In this document: positions 10,758-20,718 of the stretch, piece by piece | How the letters are laid out: every line of letters starts with the position of its first letter | Position numbering within the stretch: the first letter of the stretch is position 1 | Origin: Erwinia_E haradaeae_A | Lineage (GTDB): Bacteria; Pseudomonadota; Gammaproteobacteria; Enterobacterales; Enterobacteriaceae | Reading direction: 5' to 3' | DNA: 64,000 nucleotides | Assembly (NCBI RefSeq): GCF_900698965.1 | Contig: NZ_LR217725.1 | Coordinates: 744,001-808,000 of the forward strand | The notes under the pieces: generated by a model | Told to the model about the DNA's origin: nothing | What the model saw: only the letters and a program-made list of their open reading frames with translations | The model's database searches: none | Translations under genes and position numbers: made by a program

Positions 10758-10797
10758 ATTTGTATATTATGTGCTATATAGCACATAATATACAAAT
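10758..10797. repeat. 40-bp perfect palindrome at the rpsT 3' end
   Basis: Bases 10758-10777 are the exact reverse complement of 10778-10797, with no spacer. The right end overlaps the first base of the rpsT stop codon on the minus strand. No T-run follows in the rpsT direction. It may protect the mRNA 3' end or act with the hairpin at 10664. Confidence 0.8.
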
Positions 10798-11081
10798 CAT
10801 TCTATATTAACTTTAGATTCAGACATTACCTTAATCTTTGCAATTAGATTGGATTTATGGCGTGCGGCCTTATTTTTATGAATTAAACCTTTAGCAGCCT
10901 GACGATCTACAAGTGGCTGCATAACACTAAATGCATTGAGTGCGATTTTCTGATCACCAGTAGCAATCGCTGCATGTACTTTTTTAATAAAAGTACGTAT
11001 CATAGATCGACGACTTGCATTATGCTTACGACATCTTTCAGATGTTATAATTCGTTTCTTAGATGATTGAATATTAGCCAA
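10797..11081 (-). CDS. rpsT: 30S ribosomal protein S20
   Basis: Small, basic, helical protein that binds 16S rRNA and supports 30S assembly. It has 94 residues against 87 in E. coli, and the extra residues are at the C-terminus. It begins MANIQSSKKR, and the conserved helices with KKVHAAI and NKAARHKSNL follow. The start codon is TTG (11079-11081 on the minus strand) with AGGAG 7 bases before it. E. coli rpsT also uses a UUG start, tied there to S20 autoregulation, so this feature has been conserved. In E. coli ribF and ileS lie beside rpsT; ileS is still next here but ribF is not. Confidence 0.96.
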   Translation of the reverse strand: MANIQSSKKRIITSERCRKHNASRRSMIRTFIKKVHAAIATGDQKIALNAFSVMQPLVDRQAAKGLIHKNKAARHKSNLIAKIKVMSESKVNIE

Positions 11082-11903
11082 AATTCTACTCCTAAACTAA
11101 AATAGTAACTAAACAGTGTTTCTAATATTTAAAGGCTAACACTTTAGAGTATTATCTTTACTCTAATCATTGTCAATAAGTTTTGTAAGACAAAAATCAA
11201 CAAATATCATCCGGATAAATATAATTAGATATTTTAGAAAATACATCATTATGCATAAATCTATATTCAACAGACCGATAGCACAGATAGTATAGATAGA
11301 CAGTTATAGACCTAAATCATTTAACTTATGTTACGATACTCATGGTAATATACTCACAAGCTAAGAAAATTTTTTAACTATTTTAATTAGTAGTATTTTT
11401 TCTTTATTATATGCCCATATTGTTATGACAATAAGTTATAAACTGTCGTACTTGCTGTACGAAACATCTAATATCTTATAACTAGAATAACTAGAACCAT
11501 GTAGTCTTCACATAGTTAACATTTATAATGTTATAAAAAGGTAAATGTTAGTTGTGATTGTTGCACCCAGACCAATATCTACTCTAATCCTAGAGCTTAC
11601 AATCTTCTAAAATAATTATAGGCAATTATGAAACAAGATTCCTTATAAGCATCACATTTTATATTTTTTAAAAATAAATGTAATATATTTTAACTTCATT
11701 CAGCATACAGAAGCACCATATGACTATAAAACATCTGTTATCTTCGATTGTACATCAGCCGCTTAAAAAAATACAAAAGAGCAATATAACATAAAAAACA
11801 TATCATACAGAACTTGCATTAATTACTACACCCCCAGGTGATATTAACATTAGTTAATATTTATGTATTAATACAACTGACAAAGATGAAATAGAGAATC
11901 TTA
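11082..11903. other. rpsT-ileS divergent gap where ribF would be
   Basis: 0.8 kb with no gene. In E. coli ribF (FAD synthetase/flavokinase, about 313 codons) lies here, directly before ileS. Its signatures (GNFDGVH, the GxxxGRxxxFPT region) are not visible in any frame, so if it was here it is fully eroded or deleted. The ileS promoter must lie in this stretch, but I cannot pin it. Confidence 0.6.
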
Positions 11904-14720
11904 ATGATTGACTATAAAACTACCTTGAATTTGCCAATAACAAATTTTCCAATGAGAGGTCATTTAGCAAAAAACGAACGGCATATCCTAAAACGTTGGT
12001 GTGATGATAAGCTATACAATATAATTCGAGCAGCAAAAATAGGACAAAAAACCTTTTTGCTACACGACGGGCCTCCTTATGCTAATGGTAATATTCATAT
12101 TGGTCATGCAGTAAATAAAATTTTAAAGGATATTATTTTAAAATCAAAAAGCCTATCGGGCTACAACGCACCTTATATTCCTGGTTGGGACTGTCATGGT
12201 CTACCAATTGAGCATCAAGTTGAGAAGCTATTTGGTAAACCTGGTGACAACATTAGCCAGGCGAAATTTCGAATAGCTTGCAGAAAATACGCTAATAAAC
12301 AAATAAATGCACAAAAAGCTGATTTTATTCGGCTTGGCGTCTTAGGGGACTGGGATAATCCTTATCAGACCATGAATTTTCAAACGGAAGCTAATATTAT
12401 CCGCACACTGAGAAAAATGATTGAAAATGGTCATGTATATAAAGGTATTAAACCGGTGCAATGGTGTTTAGATTGTCGATCCGCTATGGCAGATGCTGAA
12501 ATTGAATACCTAGATAAAAGGTCTCCGTCTATAACTGTTATATTTAATGCTGTAGATAAAAAAGCGGTACAGATAAAATTCACTTCTACTTACGTTCAGG
12601 GTCCGATTTCTCTAGTAATATGGACCACAACACCATGGACTTTGCCTGCAAACCGTGCTATTGCAGTAAACCCAGAATTTAGCTATCAGCTCATCCAAAT
12701 CATGGATAGGGCGCTTATACTTGCCACGGATATGATCGATGCGGTCATGGCTCGTATTGGAGTAACTCAGTGGACTATACTAGGCACCTTGCAAGGCAAT
12801 TTTCTAGAAATGATGGAATTTCAGCACCCATTCCTAGATCATGTCTCTCCTGTCATTCTTAGTAAACATGTTGCATTAGACACTGGTACTGGTTCAGTAC
12901 ATATTGCCCCTGACCATGGGTTAGAAGACTATGCCGTAAGTCAAAAATATTCTATTCAAACCATTAATCCAATAGGACCAGATGGTTGCTACCTACCCGG
13001 TATTTGGTCAAAACTAGATGGTATACATGTTTTTCAAGCCAACGATATAATCCTTAAAGCACTAGATGAAAGAAGTGCCTTACTACATACAGAAGCTATT
13101 AACCATAGTTATCCACACTGTTGGCGCCATAGAACTCCAATTATTTTTCGCGCGACTCCACAATGGTTTATTAGTATGGATCAGAAAGGATTACGTGCGC
13201 AGTCTTTACAGAACATTCAATCAGTATATTGGACACCAAGTTGGGGCCAGACAAGAATTCATCACATGCTATCTGATCGTCCAGACTGGTGTATCTCCCG
13301 TCAGAGAACTTGGGGTGTACCTATACCACTCTTTGTGCATAAAGAGACGAATAAACTGCACCCTAACTCACTGGAGATAATGGAAAAAGTTGCTAAACAC
13401 GTAGAGAAGAGCGGTATTCAAGCTTGGTGGGATTTAAGAAACTGCGAGGTGCTCGATGTTGATGCAGAGCATTATATCAAAATATCTGATACGTTAGATG
13501 TTTGGTTTGACTCAGGGTCAACTATCCATTCAGTTATTGATCAATATCCTGAGTATGACGGTCATACGCCAGATATATATCTAGAGGGTTCAGACCAGCA
13601 CCGTGGATGGTTTATGTCTTCTTTATTGATATCTACAGCTCTAAAAGGGGCGGCACCATATCGACGAGTGATAACCCATGGATTTACCGTAGATGGCCAA
13701 GGTCGAAAAATGTCAAAATCTGAGGGTAATTCTGTAAGACCGCTAGATATTATTAATACACTTGGCGCGGATATTCTGCGTCTTTGGACGGCATCAACTA
13801 ATTATGCAGGAGAAATTGCCTTTTCCAATCAAATTTTACAAGGGTCTTCCGACAGCTATCGTCGGATTCGTAATACCGCGCGTTTTCTACTGGCTAACCT
13901 CACAGGATTTTCCCCAATAAAGGACACGGTAAACCAGGAAAAGATGTTAATCTTAGATCAGTGGGCAGTAGGTCGTGCCTTAGCAGCGCAAAATGCTATT
14001 ATTGCCTCATATGAGGCATATCAATTTCATGAAGTAGTGCAACGTATCGTACACTTTTGCTCTGTTGAAATGGGAGCTTTCTATCTAGATGTCATAAAGG
14101 ATCGTCAATATACCACTAAATCTGATAGCATAGCTCGACGAAGTTGCCAAACAGCATTATGGTATATTTCTGAAGCTTTAGTGCGTTGGATAGCACCTAT
14201 TCTATCCTTTACTGCAGACGAAATATGGCAGCACTTACCTGGTGAGCGGAAAAAATATGTCTTTACTGAAGAATGGTTTGATAATTTATTCACTTTGTCT
14301 GATCACGCGATAATGAATAATATATATTGGGAGCAAATCCTGAAAGTACGTGGTACAGTGAATAAGATTATAGAACAAGCTCGTATTGATAAACTTATAA
14401 AAAATTCACTAGAAGTGAACATAATACTCTATGCAGATCCAGAGTTATCAGATAAATTGCTCTGTCTACACGAAGAATTGCGTTTTATCTTACTTACATC
14501 TCAAGCGGTAGTCTTAGATATAAATCATGCACCGCTTAATGCTCACCAGAGTACGCTATTAAAGGGTCTTAAGATCGTACTACAGAAATCAAGCAATAAA
14601 AAATGTTCAAGATGCTGGCATCACACAGATGATATTGGTCAACATACAATATATACTGATATTTGCAAGCGTTGCATCACCAATATCATAGGTGATGGTG
14701 AAAGGCGTAGATTTGCGTGA
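11904..14720 (+). CDS. ileS: Isoleucyl-tRNA synthetase
   Basis: Charges tRNA-Ile with isoleucine and edits mischarged valine. The 938 residues equal the E. coli length. HIGH is at 65-68 and KMSKS at 602-606. The CP1 editing domain carries the TTTPWTLPAN motif. The C-terminal zinc cysteines are at 901, 904, 921 and 924, the same numbers as in E. coli. Its stop overlaps the lspA start (GTGA), so the pair is translationally coupled as in the ancestral ileS-lspA-fkpB-ispH operon. The start MIDYKTTLNLP matches the family. All catalytic elements look intact. Confidence 0.97.
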   Translation: MIDYKTTLNLPITNFPMRGHLAKNERHILKRWCDDKLYNIIRAAKIGQKTFLLHDGPPYANGNIHIGHAVNKILKDIILKSKSLSGYNAPYIPGWDCHGLPIEHQVEKLFGKPGDNISQAKFRIACRKYANKQINAQKADFIRLGVLGDWDNPYQTMNFQTEANIIRTLRKMIENGHVYKGIKPVQWCLDCRSAMADAEIEYLDKRSPSITVIFNAVDKKAVQIKFTSTYVQGPISLVIWTTTPWTLPANRAIAVNPEFSYQLIQIMDRALILATDMIDAVMARIGVTQWTILGTLQGNFLEMMEFQHPFLDHVSPVILSKHVALDTGTGSVHIAPDHGLEDYAVSQKYSIQTINPIGPDGCYLPGIWSKLDGIHVFQANDIILKALDERSALLHTEAINHSYPHCWRHRTPIIFRATPQWFISMDQKGLRAQSLQNIQSVYWTPSWGQTRIHHMLSDRPDWCISRQRTWGVPIPLFVHKETNKLHPNSLEIMEKVAKHVEKSGIQAWWDLRNCEVLDVDAEHYIKISDTLDVWFDSGSTIHSVIDQYPEYDGHTPDIYLEGSDQHRGWFMSSLLISTALKGAAPYRRVITHGFTVDGQGRKMSKSEGNSVRPLDIINTLGADILRLWTASTNYAGEIAFSNQILQGSSDSYRRIRNTARFLLANLTGFSPIKDTVNQEKMLILDQWAVGRALAAQNAIIASYEAYQFHEVVQRIVHFCSVEMGAFYLDVIKDRQYTTKSDSIARRSCQTALWYISEALVRWIAPILSFTADEIWQHLPGERKKYVFTEEWFDNLFTLSDHAIMNNIYWEQILKVRGTVNKIIEQARIDKLIKNSLEVNIILYADPELSDKLLCLHEELRFILLTSQAVVLDINHAPLNAHQSTLLKGLKIVLQKSSNKKCSRCWHHTDDIGQHTIYTDICKRCITNIIGDGERRRFA

Positions 14721-15205
14721 TAAATTTTAATTTGTACTTCCATAAGTTGCGCTGGATATCGGTGGCACTTGCTATAGTGATAATAGATTTAAGTAGCAAA
14801 GAATGGATTATTCATCATATGCTGCTGCATCAGTCCGTATCAATCATACCTTGCTTAAACCTGTACCACACCCAAAATCTTGGTGCAGCATTTAGCTTTT
14901 TGTCTAGTCAGAGCGGCTGGCAACGCTGGTTGTTATCTGGTGTAACTAGCATTTTAGTAATCATCTTATTAGTAAAAATACATTTTAACTATACTAATGA
15001 TAAGATAAATAATTTTTTCTATACTTTAATCGTAGGCGGTGCATTGGGTAATCTCTATGATCGAATGTGCCGTGGCTTTGTCATTGATTTTATTGACTTT
15101 CATATTAATACGTGGCATTTTGCAACATTTAATATTGCAGATAGTGCAATATGTATGGGCTCTGTACTCATTATACTAAGTAAAATAATAAAGCATTACA
15201 AATAG
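14717..15205 (+). CDS. lspA: Lipoprotein signal peptidase (signal peptidase II)
   Basis: Inner-membrane aspartyl protease that removes signal peptides from diacylglyceryl-modified prolipoproteins. It has 162 residues and four hydrophobic segments. The catalytic aspartates are Asp124 (GFVIDFIDF) and Asp142 (FNIADSAI). The conserved LGAAFSFL and GGALGNLYDR stretches are present. The start is GTG at 14717, overlapping the ileS stop by four bases. Its retention implies some lipoproteins are still made (Lpp/Pal/BamD class, not in this window). fkpB, the next gene in E. coli, is only a remnant here. Confidence 0.95.
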   Translation: MINFNLYFHKLRWISVALAIVIIDLSSKEWIIHHMLLHQSVSIIPCLNLYHTQNLGAAFSFLSSQSGWQRWLLSGVTSILVIILLVKIHFNYTNDKINNFFYTLIVGGALGNLYDRMCRGFVIDFIDFHINTWHFATFNIADSAICMGSVLIILSKIIKHYK

Positions 15206-15218
15206 AATCATTCACGAT

Positions 15219-15640
15219 GATGTCACAAGCAGTCTCGTTTAAGTATCCTTGATACTCGATTCTTTAATTCTGTTAAAAACATCTTTTAAAAAAAGTCTGA
15301 AACTTGCAGTTTTAAGATAAAATTCAAATCGATCTTACAAAATTTTTCAAATATGATATTAAAGGTTATCTCGATATAAAACCTGCAAGATCACCGGCTT
15401 CTTGGTAAGCAAGATATAGGATTATATCTATAATGAGAGTTTATAAATAACCTAATAACCTACCTCTCAAGCAGAATATACAGTGAAGACTGAATATCAA
15501 AAATATTAATATGTATGATATATTACGAGATAAGGGTGTGATTTTTCAAAGATCAGATAAGCAATGCGCGCTCTTTGTAGAGAATAACAAGCATAACCCA
15601 TAATGTTATGCTTCTCGAATACGCTTATATTCTTAATAGA
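15219..15640 (+). pseudogene. fkpB: Probable remnant of fkpB (FKBP-type prolyl isomerase)
   Basis: Bases between lspA and ispH, exactly where fkpB lies in E. coli, show scattered similarity to FkpB spread over different frames. Near 15219 there is a start-like MSQAVS. Further on come NLQDHRLLGKQDIG, LITYLSSRIY, and in another frame GVIFQRSDKQCALFVENN, in the same order as in FkpB. Several stops and frameshifts interrupt it, so it cannot make the protein. The similarity is weak and was found by eye; position and order carry most of the argument. The alternative is chance AT-rich matches. Confidence 0.42.
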
Positions 15641-16010
15641 AGCATCGAAGATATATCTACCTATACACTGTATACGACAAACTAAGAATATATCAATTAA
15701 CTCTGATGTGCTAATTATGGCATCAATATTTAGACTAAAATAATTGTCTTAAAAAGACTGTACGTGTTAGTGACAGGTATCTTAATTTTTAATACAAAGG
15801 GAAAAATTAACAATTGTGCTAATATACTAACATAAAAAATTCCTAGAGTCTGATGAGTACTGCAACAACAATTAGAGAAAAATCTAATAAAAGTCACTTT
15901 AGCATGGTAAAATGTCTTTCCAAAAAACCTATCATCACCCTATTCCTCTTCCTAGGTATTAGGCAAGTATACCCCTGATTAATGTTAAGCAATATAATCT
16001 GATCGTTATT

Positions 16011-16015
16011 GGAGG
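16011..16015 (+). promoter_or_regulatory. Ribosome binding site that sets the ispH start
   Basis: GGAGG lies six bases before ATG 16022. The upstream GTG at 16019 is in frame but too close to it. ATG 16022 also gives the family N-terminus MKILLANPRGFCAG. Confidence 0.75.
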
Positions 16016-16021
16016 TCAGTG

Positions 16022-16963
16022 ATGAAAATCTTGTTAGCTAATCCACGCGGTTTCTGTGCCGGTGTTGATCGAGCAATTAGTATTGTTGAACGTATCTTAG
16101 ACGTATATAGTGCACCAATTTACGTGCGTCATGAAATAGTACATAATCGCTATGTTGTAAATCACTTTCAAAATCGAGGAGTTGTTTTTATTGAAGAGAT
16201 AGATCAGATTCCAGATAGATCTATTGTCATCTTTTCTGCTCATGGTGTCTCTAAATTAGTCTCTAGTAAAACAATAGAACGAGATCTTTTAATGGTATAT
16301 GATGCTACCTGTCCATTAGTAAAAAAGGTTCACCTAGAGGTATCGCGCGCTAGTCAGCAAGGTATAGAAGCTATTTTGATTGGCCATGCAGGTCACCCAG
16401 AGGTAGAAGGCACCATGGGGCAATACACAAACCCACGTGGTGGCATATATTTAGTTAGGACACAAAATGATGTATTTAATCTAAAAGTAAAAAATGAAGA
16501 TAATCTGAGATTTATGATGCAGACTACTCTATCGGTTGATGATAGTCAGAAAATTATACATGCCTTATATTCTCGTTTTCCTAAGATTATCGGATCACGT
16601 AAAAATGATATCTGTTATGCGACAACCAATCGACAAAAAGCAGTTAAAGATCTTGCGCGTCACGCCGATCTGATATTGGTAGTTGGTTCAAAAAATTCCT
16701 CTAATTCTAACCGTTTAGTAGAAATTTCTAAGAAATTAGGATGTCCAACATATTTAATTGACTCTGAGAAGGATATTAAGGACGAATGGCTACAAAGTAT
16801 CAATTGTGTTGGTGTCACTGCTGGAGCATCCGCGCCAGATGTTCTTGTGACACAGATCGTTAAAAAACTTATGGAGCTCGGCGCCACCCACAGCTTAGAG
16901 CTGCATGGGCGTAAAGAGAATATAATATTTAAGATGCCCAAAGAGTTGCAACACAAAAACTAA
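16022..16963 (+). CDS. ispH: 4-hydroxy-3-methylbut-2-enyl diphosphate reductase
   Basis: Last step of the MEP pathway: reduces HMBPP to isopentenyl and dimethylallyl diphosphate with a [4Fe-4S] cluster. It has 313 residues (E. coli 316). The cluster ligands Cys12, Cys97 and Cys198 are present, as are the HPEVEGTMGQ loop with catalytic Glu127, TTNRQ, and SSNSNRL for substrate binding. It keeps its place after lspA, although the intervening fkpB has decayed. The products feed undecaprenyl phosphate, quinones and tRNA prenylation. Confidence 0.96.
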   Translation: MKILLANPRGFCAGVDRAISIVERILDVYSAPIYVRHEIVHNRYVVNHFQNRGVVFIEEIDQIPDRSIVIFSAHGVSKLVSSKTIERDLLMVYDATCPLVKKVHLEVSRASQQGIEAILIGHAGHPEVEGTMGQYTNPRGGIYLVRTQNDVFNLKVKNEDNLRFMMQTTLSVDDSQKIIHALYSRFPKIIGSRKNDICYATTNRQKAVKDLARHADLILVVGSKNSSNSNRLVEISKKLGCPTYLIDSEKDIKDEWLQSINCVGVTAGASAPDVLVTQIVKKLMELGATHSLELHGRKENIIFKMPKELQHKN

Positions 16964-17162
16964 AACTTCATTCGATCGAAACTTACGCTGACATACGATC
17001 CAGATATACACATAAATTATTTTCAGTGTTTCAAAATCTATGGCTCATTATAAAAAACGTAACGGTCATACTCTGTCAATAATACAGACGCTTTCTTCTT
17101 CTTAAGAAGCATCCTAATGAGCGCTTATTATCTCCATAGCGCTTAAAAAACTAACAAGTAAC

Positions 17163-18122
17163 TTATAGCCATTTTTTTCGTTTAAAATAAGCATACGGAG
17201 CTAGACCTGCTAAGATCATTAAAAGTATTGCTGATGGATACCCTAAGCCCCATTGCAGCTCTGGCATAAACGAAAAATTCATCCCATAGCTAGATGCTAC
17301 TAGAGTTGGTGGTAAAAACACTACTGATACTACCGAAAAAATTTTAATGATACGACTCTGTTCAATGTTAATAAAACCCATTGCGGCCTGCATTAAAAAA
17401 TTTACCTTCTGAAAAAGCGATTCGGTATGAGGTAATAACGATTCAACATCACGCAGAATTTCACGCGCCTGCTCTAACTGATTACCAGGTAACCGAGTTT
17501 TGCGTACTAAGAAATTTAATGCTCTCTGAGTATCCATTAAGCAAAGGCGTACTTTCCAACCTATATCCTCTTGACCTGCCAAAGCTAAGAGAGCATGATC
17601 AAACTCATCTCCCTGCTGACCTTTCATAATCACTCTACTAAATTCTTCTAGATTACTAGAGATATTTTCTATTTCATCAGCTAATTGTTCAATTTTTGTT
17701 TCAAACAAATCCAGCAAAAGCTCATAGGCATTACCATCAATTAACACTTGATTGCGTGCTCGCATACGATACAAGCGAAAAGCCGGCAGCTCTCGTTCAC
17801 GTAAGGTATACAGACGACCCCCCCGAATAGTAAAAGCTACCGTTGAGTTTCCCGCGTGATCATCTATGTCTTCGTATAGAAAAAAGGAATGGATATGCAA
17901 ACCATCCTTATCTTCGAAAAAGCGCGCTGAAGCCTCTATATCTTCCAATTCTGGACTAGTAGCTAAAACTTGACCTAATACGCTACGTACGCGAGCACGT
18001 TGTGTTTCTTCTGGTCCAACGAGATCTACCCAAATTGACTCACTAAGATTGTCGCTAGTATTAGGATCCTCTAACACCAGTCGACGTAGACGACTGTTCT
18101 CTAGTTTAAATGCATTCAACAT
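17163..18122 (-). CDS. corA: Magnesium/cobalt transporter CorA
   Basis: Homopentameric Mg2+ channel of the inner membrane. It has 319 residues (E. coli 316). A long acidic cytosolic domain is followed by two C-terminal transmembrane helices. The selectivity motif YGMNF (Gly280-Met281-Asn282) lies between them, and the basic tail KRKKWL ends the protein. Identity to E. coli is very high around RALNFLVRK and IKIFSVVSVVFLPPT. It converges with ispH and stands alone; uvrD, upstream in E. coli, is absent. It is probably the main Mg2+ uptake route of this cell, which is inference. Confidence 0.97.
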   Translation of the reverse strand: MLNAFKLENSRLRRLVLEDPNTSDNLSESIWVDLVGPEETQRARVRSVLGQVLATSPELEDIEASARFFEDKDGLHIHSFFLYEDIDDHAGNSTVAFTIRGGRLYTLRERELPAFRLYRMRARNQVLIDGNAYELLLDLFETKIEQLADEIENISSNLEEFSRVIMKGQQGDEFDHALLALAGQEDIGWKVRLCLMDTQRALNFLVRKTRLPGNQLEQAREILRDVESLLPHTESLFQKVNFLMQAAMGFINIEQSRIIKIFSVVSVVFLPPTLVASSYGMNFSFMPELQWGLGYPSAILLMILAGLAPYAYFKRKKWL

Positions 18123-19668
18123 AGCTGTCTTCTCAAGTTAAGGTAGTGCATTAGGTAAATAGCTTAACACAGCTTGATGCAGTAAATCAGAATGTATCAT
18201 ATATAACCTTATGCTATTCAAAGCCTGTTCTAAGTATCCATCATGAAATCATGATATCGAAACACGTAATAGATTTTATGCCATCCCGTGCATGTTAACT
18301 AGAATCACTGCACTTTCTAGCTCTACCATCAATCCAGAGAACAGGTCTCTATGAGTTATGTAACTTATCAAAAACCCGAATCAGATCTCAGTGTGAGTTC
18401 ACAATATTAGCTAAATTATTAGCTTACTATAGTTACACATTATCAATAGTCTTTATTTAATGCATATTTATACATAAAATGTATACCCTATTGATATATC
18501 TATATATTTATATCTTTTCTGATCCTGATGAATGAAATGGTGAATCTAGTATCAATACACTAATGAATCGTGTTTCTTGCTTAGAGATCTTAACAATAAT
18601 ATAACAATACCTCATGATCATTGCGCATACCGCTCTCGTCTTCTTAAATATCATTCATGCATATCTCATTCATCATGCACACTGATTCACTTTTATGCTA
18701 CGCAAAAGCCGCTCAAAGAAAACTATTTCTTGATCTTTTAGTATCATAGCGAACACTAGAGGTAAAGATTTAATGACGTTGTGTTAACAACCTCAGATCA
18801 ATTGAACACCTAAAGTATACCTTTGATCTGTATTATATTTATTATTTATTATAGCATCTAATATCTCTTAAATATGTCGTCTATTCATGTTAATGCTCAT
18901 AACTGTATCGGTTGTCTGAATCTATTACTTACTCTGAAAAAATTATGGTTTTTATACAGTATATATACACTCATATGAAACACTGTAGTTATTAAATTTA
19001 TCCAGGTAGCGCCTTGATCATATATAACATCAGAAAGCCTGGTCTTAATAGAACCATGTATGTTATACATATCATTCATGTTTTTTAATTTTAAAAAAAC
19101 ATTACAGCTATCTATGCAGATCTAGAAAGACTTATCTGATATAATATTTAAAATATTACTCAATTTAGACTAGATTATATTATAATCATTACACACTTCT
19201 GATTCACTGACCTGGAGATAAGCGAATAGTACAGCGCAGATTACTACTAACGCCATATATAATATGGTATATACACTAAAAATGTTTTGTAAGATGTCTA
19301 TCTTATCACGTCACGCAGAATGACCTGATAGCATTACTAATACCACACAATACGATTAACTGTTCTAAATTGTAATTAAATCTTAAACATTACAACCTAT
19401 TAGTCTGAATTAATATATTATGATCTTGTGCTCATTCCTCAAACACAGAAGTTTTGTTATAGTTTATATTTGAGCTTATTATTTATGAAGCTATGTAACA
19501 ACATACTTGTAAGTTTTTTAGTACATTGTAGACTTTAGTGAATTGCAGTACCAACTTCTTCTATATTATGGCAAAGTAATAAATCACCTGAATAACTTGG
19601 CAAGAGATTACCCGAAAGAGCTAACGTATGCTCATTGCTTATTTTAAATGATAACGAGGCCTAAAAAA
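18123..19668. other. corA-ompA divergent intergenic region
   Basis: 1.5 kb without a supportable gene. On the minus strand around 18290-18400 a short stop-free stretch reads like coding sequence, but I cannot place it and it does not match the C-terminus of UvrD, the E. coli neighbour. The far end must hold the ompA promoter and leader. A good ribosome site (GAGG, 19656-19659) lies 9 bases before the ompA ATG. Confidence 0.55.
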
Positions 19669-20718
19669 ATGAAAAAAACAGCTATCGCAATTGCAGTGGC
19701 ATTGGCTAGTTTTGCTACAGTAGCGCGAGCCACTCCTAAAGATAACACTTGGTATAGTGGTGTTAAATTGGGCTGGTCTCATTACGATGATACCGGTTAT
19801 TATAATAGTAATTATAAAAAAAATGATGGCCCTAGCCATCGGAGCCAATTAGGTTCTGGTGTATTTTTTGGTTATCAAGCCAATCCGTATCTGAGTTTTG
19901 ATTTGGGATATGACTGGTTGGGTCGCATGCCACATAAGGGTACGACCGTTCATGGTTCCTTTAAGGCACAAGGAGTCCAACTGGCAGCAAAAATTAACTA
20001 TCCAATTTCTGATAATCTTAACGCATATACTCGTTTAGGTAGTATGATTTGGCATGCAGATACAGTTCAGACTAATGTGACGCATACTAGGCTGAACGCT
20101 AAGGATACCGGTGTATCACCGCTAATAGCATTAGGGATGGAATATGCTATTAATAAAAATTGGTCTACACGGTTAGATTACCAATGGATAGATAATATTG
20201 GAAATACTAGTACTATTGGTACACGTCCTGACAATAGTTTAATTAATATAGGTATTGCTTATCATTTTGGACAGGATAAAGAAGGAAGTCTTGTGCCTTT
20301 ATCACCTGCTGCCCCAGAGAATAATCATTTTACTTTGAAATCTGATGTCTTATTTGGATTTAACCAGGCTAATCTTAATGTAGATGGTCAGAAGATCTTA
20401 GATCAACTATATACTCAGGTTAGCAATCTAGATACCAAAGACGCTTCCATAGTAGTAGTAGGTTATAGTGATCGCATTGGGTCAAAACAATATAATCAAA
20501 AACTATCTGAAAAGCGAACTCAAGCAGTCGTAGACTATTTAGTAGAAAAAGGTATACCTATGGATCAGATTTCTTCACATGGTGAAGGAAGTGCTAACCC
20601 CGTTTCTACGAATACTTGCGACGAGGTCCATAACCGACAAGAGTTGATTGTTTGTTTGGCACCAGACCGACGTGTAGAGATTGAAGTTAAAGATATTCAA
20701 GATATTGAAAAGCAATAA
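19669..20718 (+). CDS. ompA: Outer membrane protein A (porin/anchor)
   Basis: Eight-stranded outer-membrane barrel with a periplasmic peptidoglycan-binding domain. I start at ATG 19669, where MKKTAIAIAVALASFATVARA is a typical signal peptide ending in ARA; an upstream in-frame ATG at 19648 would spoil it. The barrel carries YDWLGRMP and DTGVSPL. After a short linker that lacks the Pro-Ala run of E. coli comes the OmpA C-terminal domain. It has FTLKSDVLF, GYSDRIGSKQYNQKLSEKR and the LAPDRRVEIEV end. The two conserved cysteines (NTCDE, IVCLAP) are kept. A strong terminator follows. Confidence 0.95.
   Translation: MKKTAIAIAVALASFATVARATPKDNTWYSGVKLGWSHYDDTGYYNSNYKKNDGPSHRSQLGSGVFFGYQANPYLSFDLGYDWLGRMPHKGTTVHGSFKAQGVQLAAKINYPISDNLNAYTRLGSMIWHADTVQTNVTHTRLNAKDTGVSPLIALGMEYAINKNWSTRLDYQWIDNIGNTSTIGTRPDNSLINIGIAYHFGQDKEGSLVPLSPAAPENNHFTLKSDVLFGFNQANLNVDGQKILDQLYTQVSNLDTKDASIVVVGYSDRIGSKQYNQKLSEKRTQAVVDYLVEKGIPMDQISSHGEGSANPVSTNTCDEVHNRQELIVCLAPDRRVEIEVKDIQDIEKQ

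Larger units (their letters stand above)
10082..10796. other. yacG-rpsT convergent intergenic region
   Basis: 0.7 kb with no gene but several hairpins. One follows yacG (10310-10350). A GC-rich hairpin (10664-10686) suits rpsT termination. A 40-bp perfect palindrome touches the rpsT stop (10758-10797). These are listed separately. Confidence 0.65.

Noticed and set aside
13109..13117. Perfect DnaA box TTATCCACA
   Set aside because: It is a single copy inside the ileS coding sequence with no AT-rich unwinding region or other boxes, so it is not an origin.
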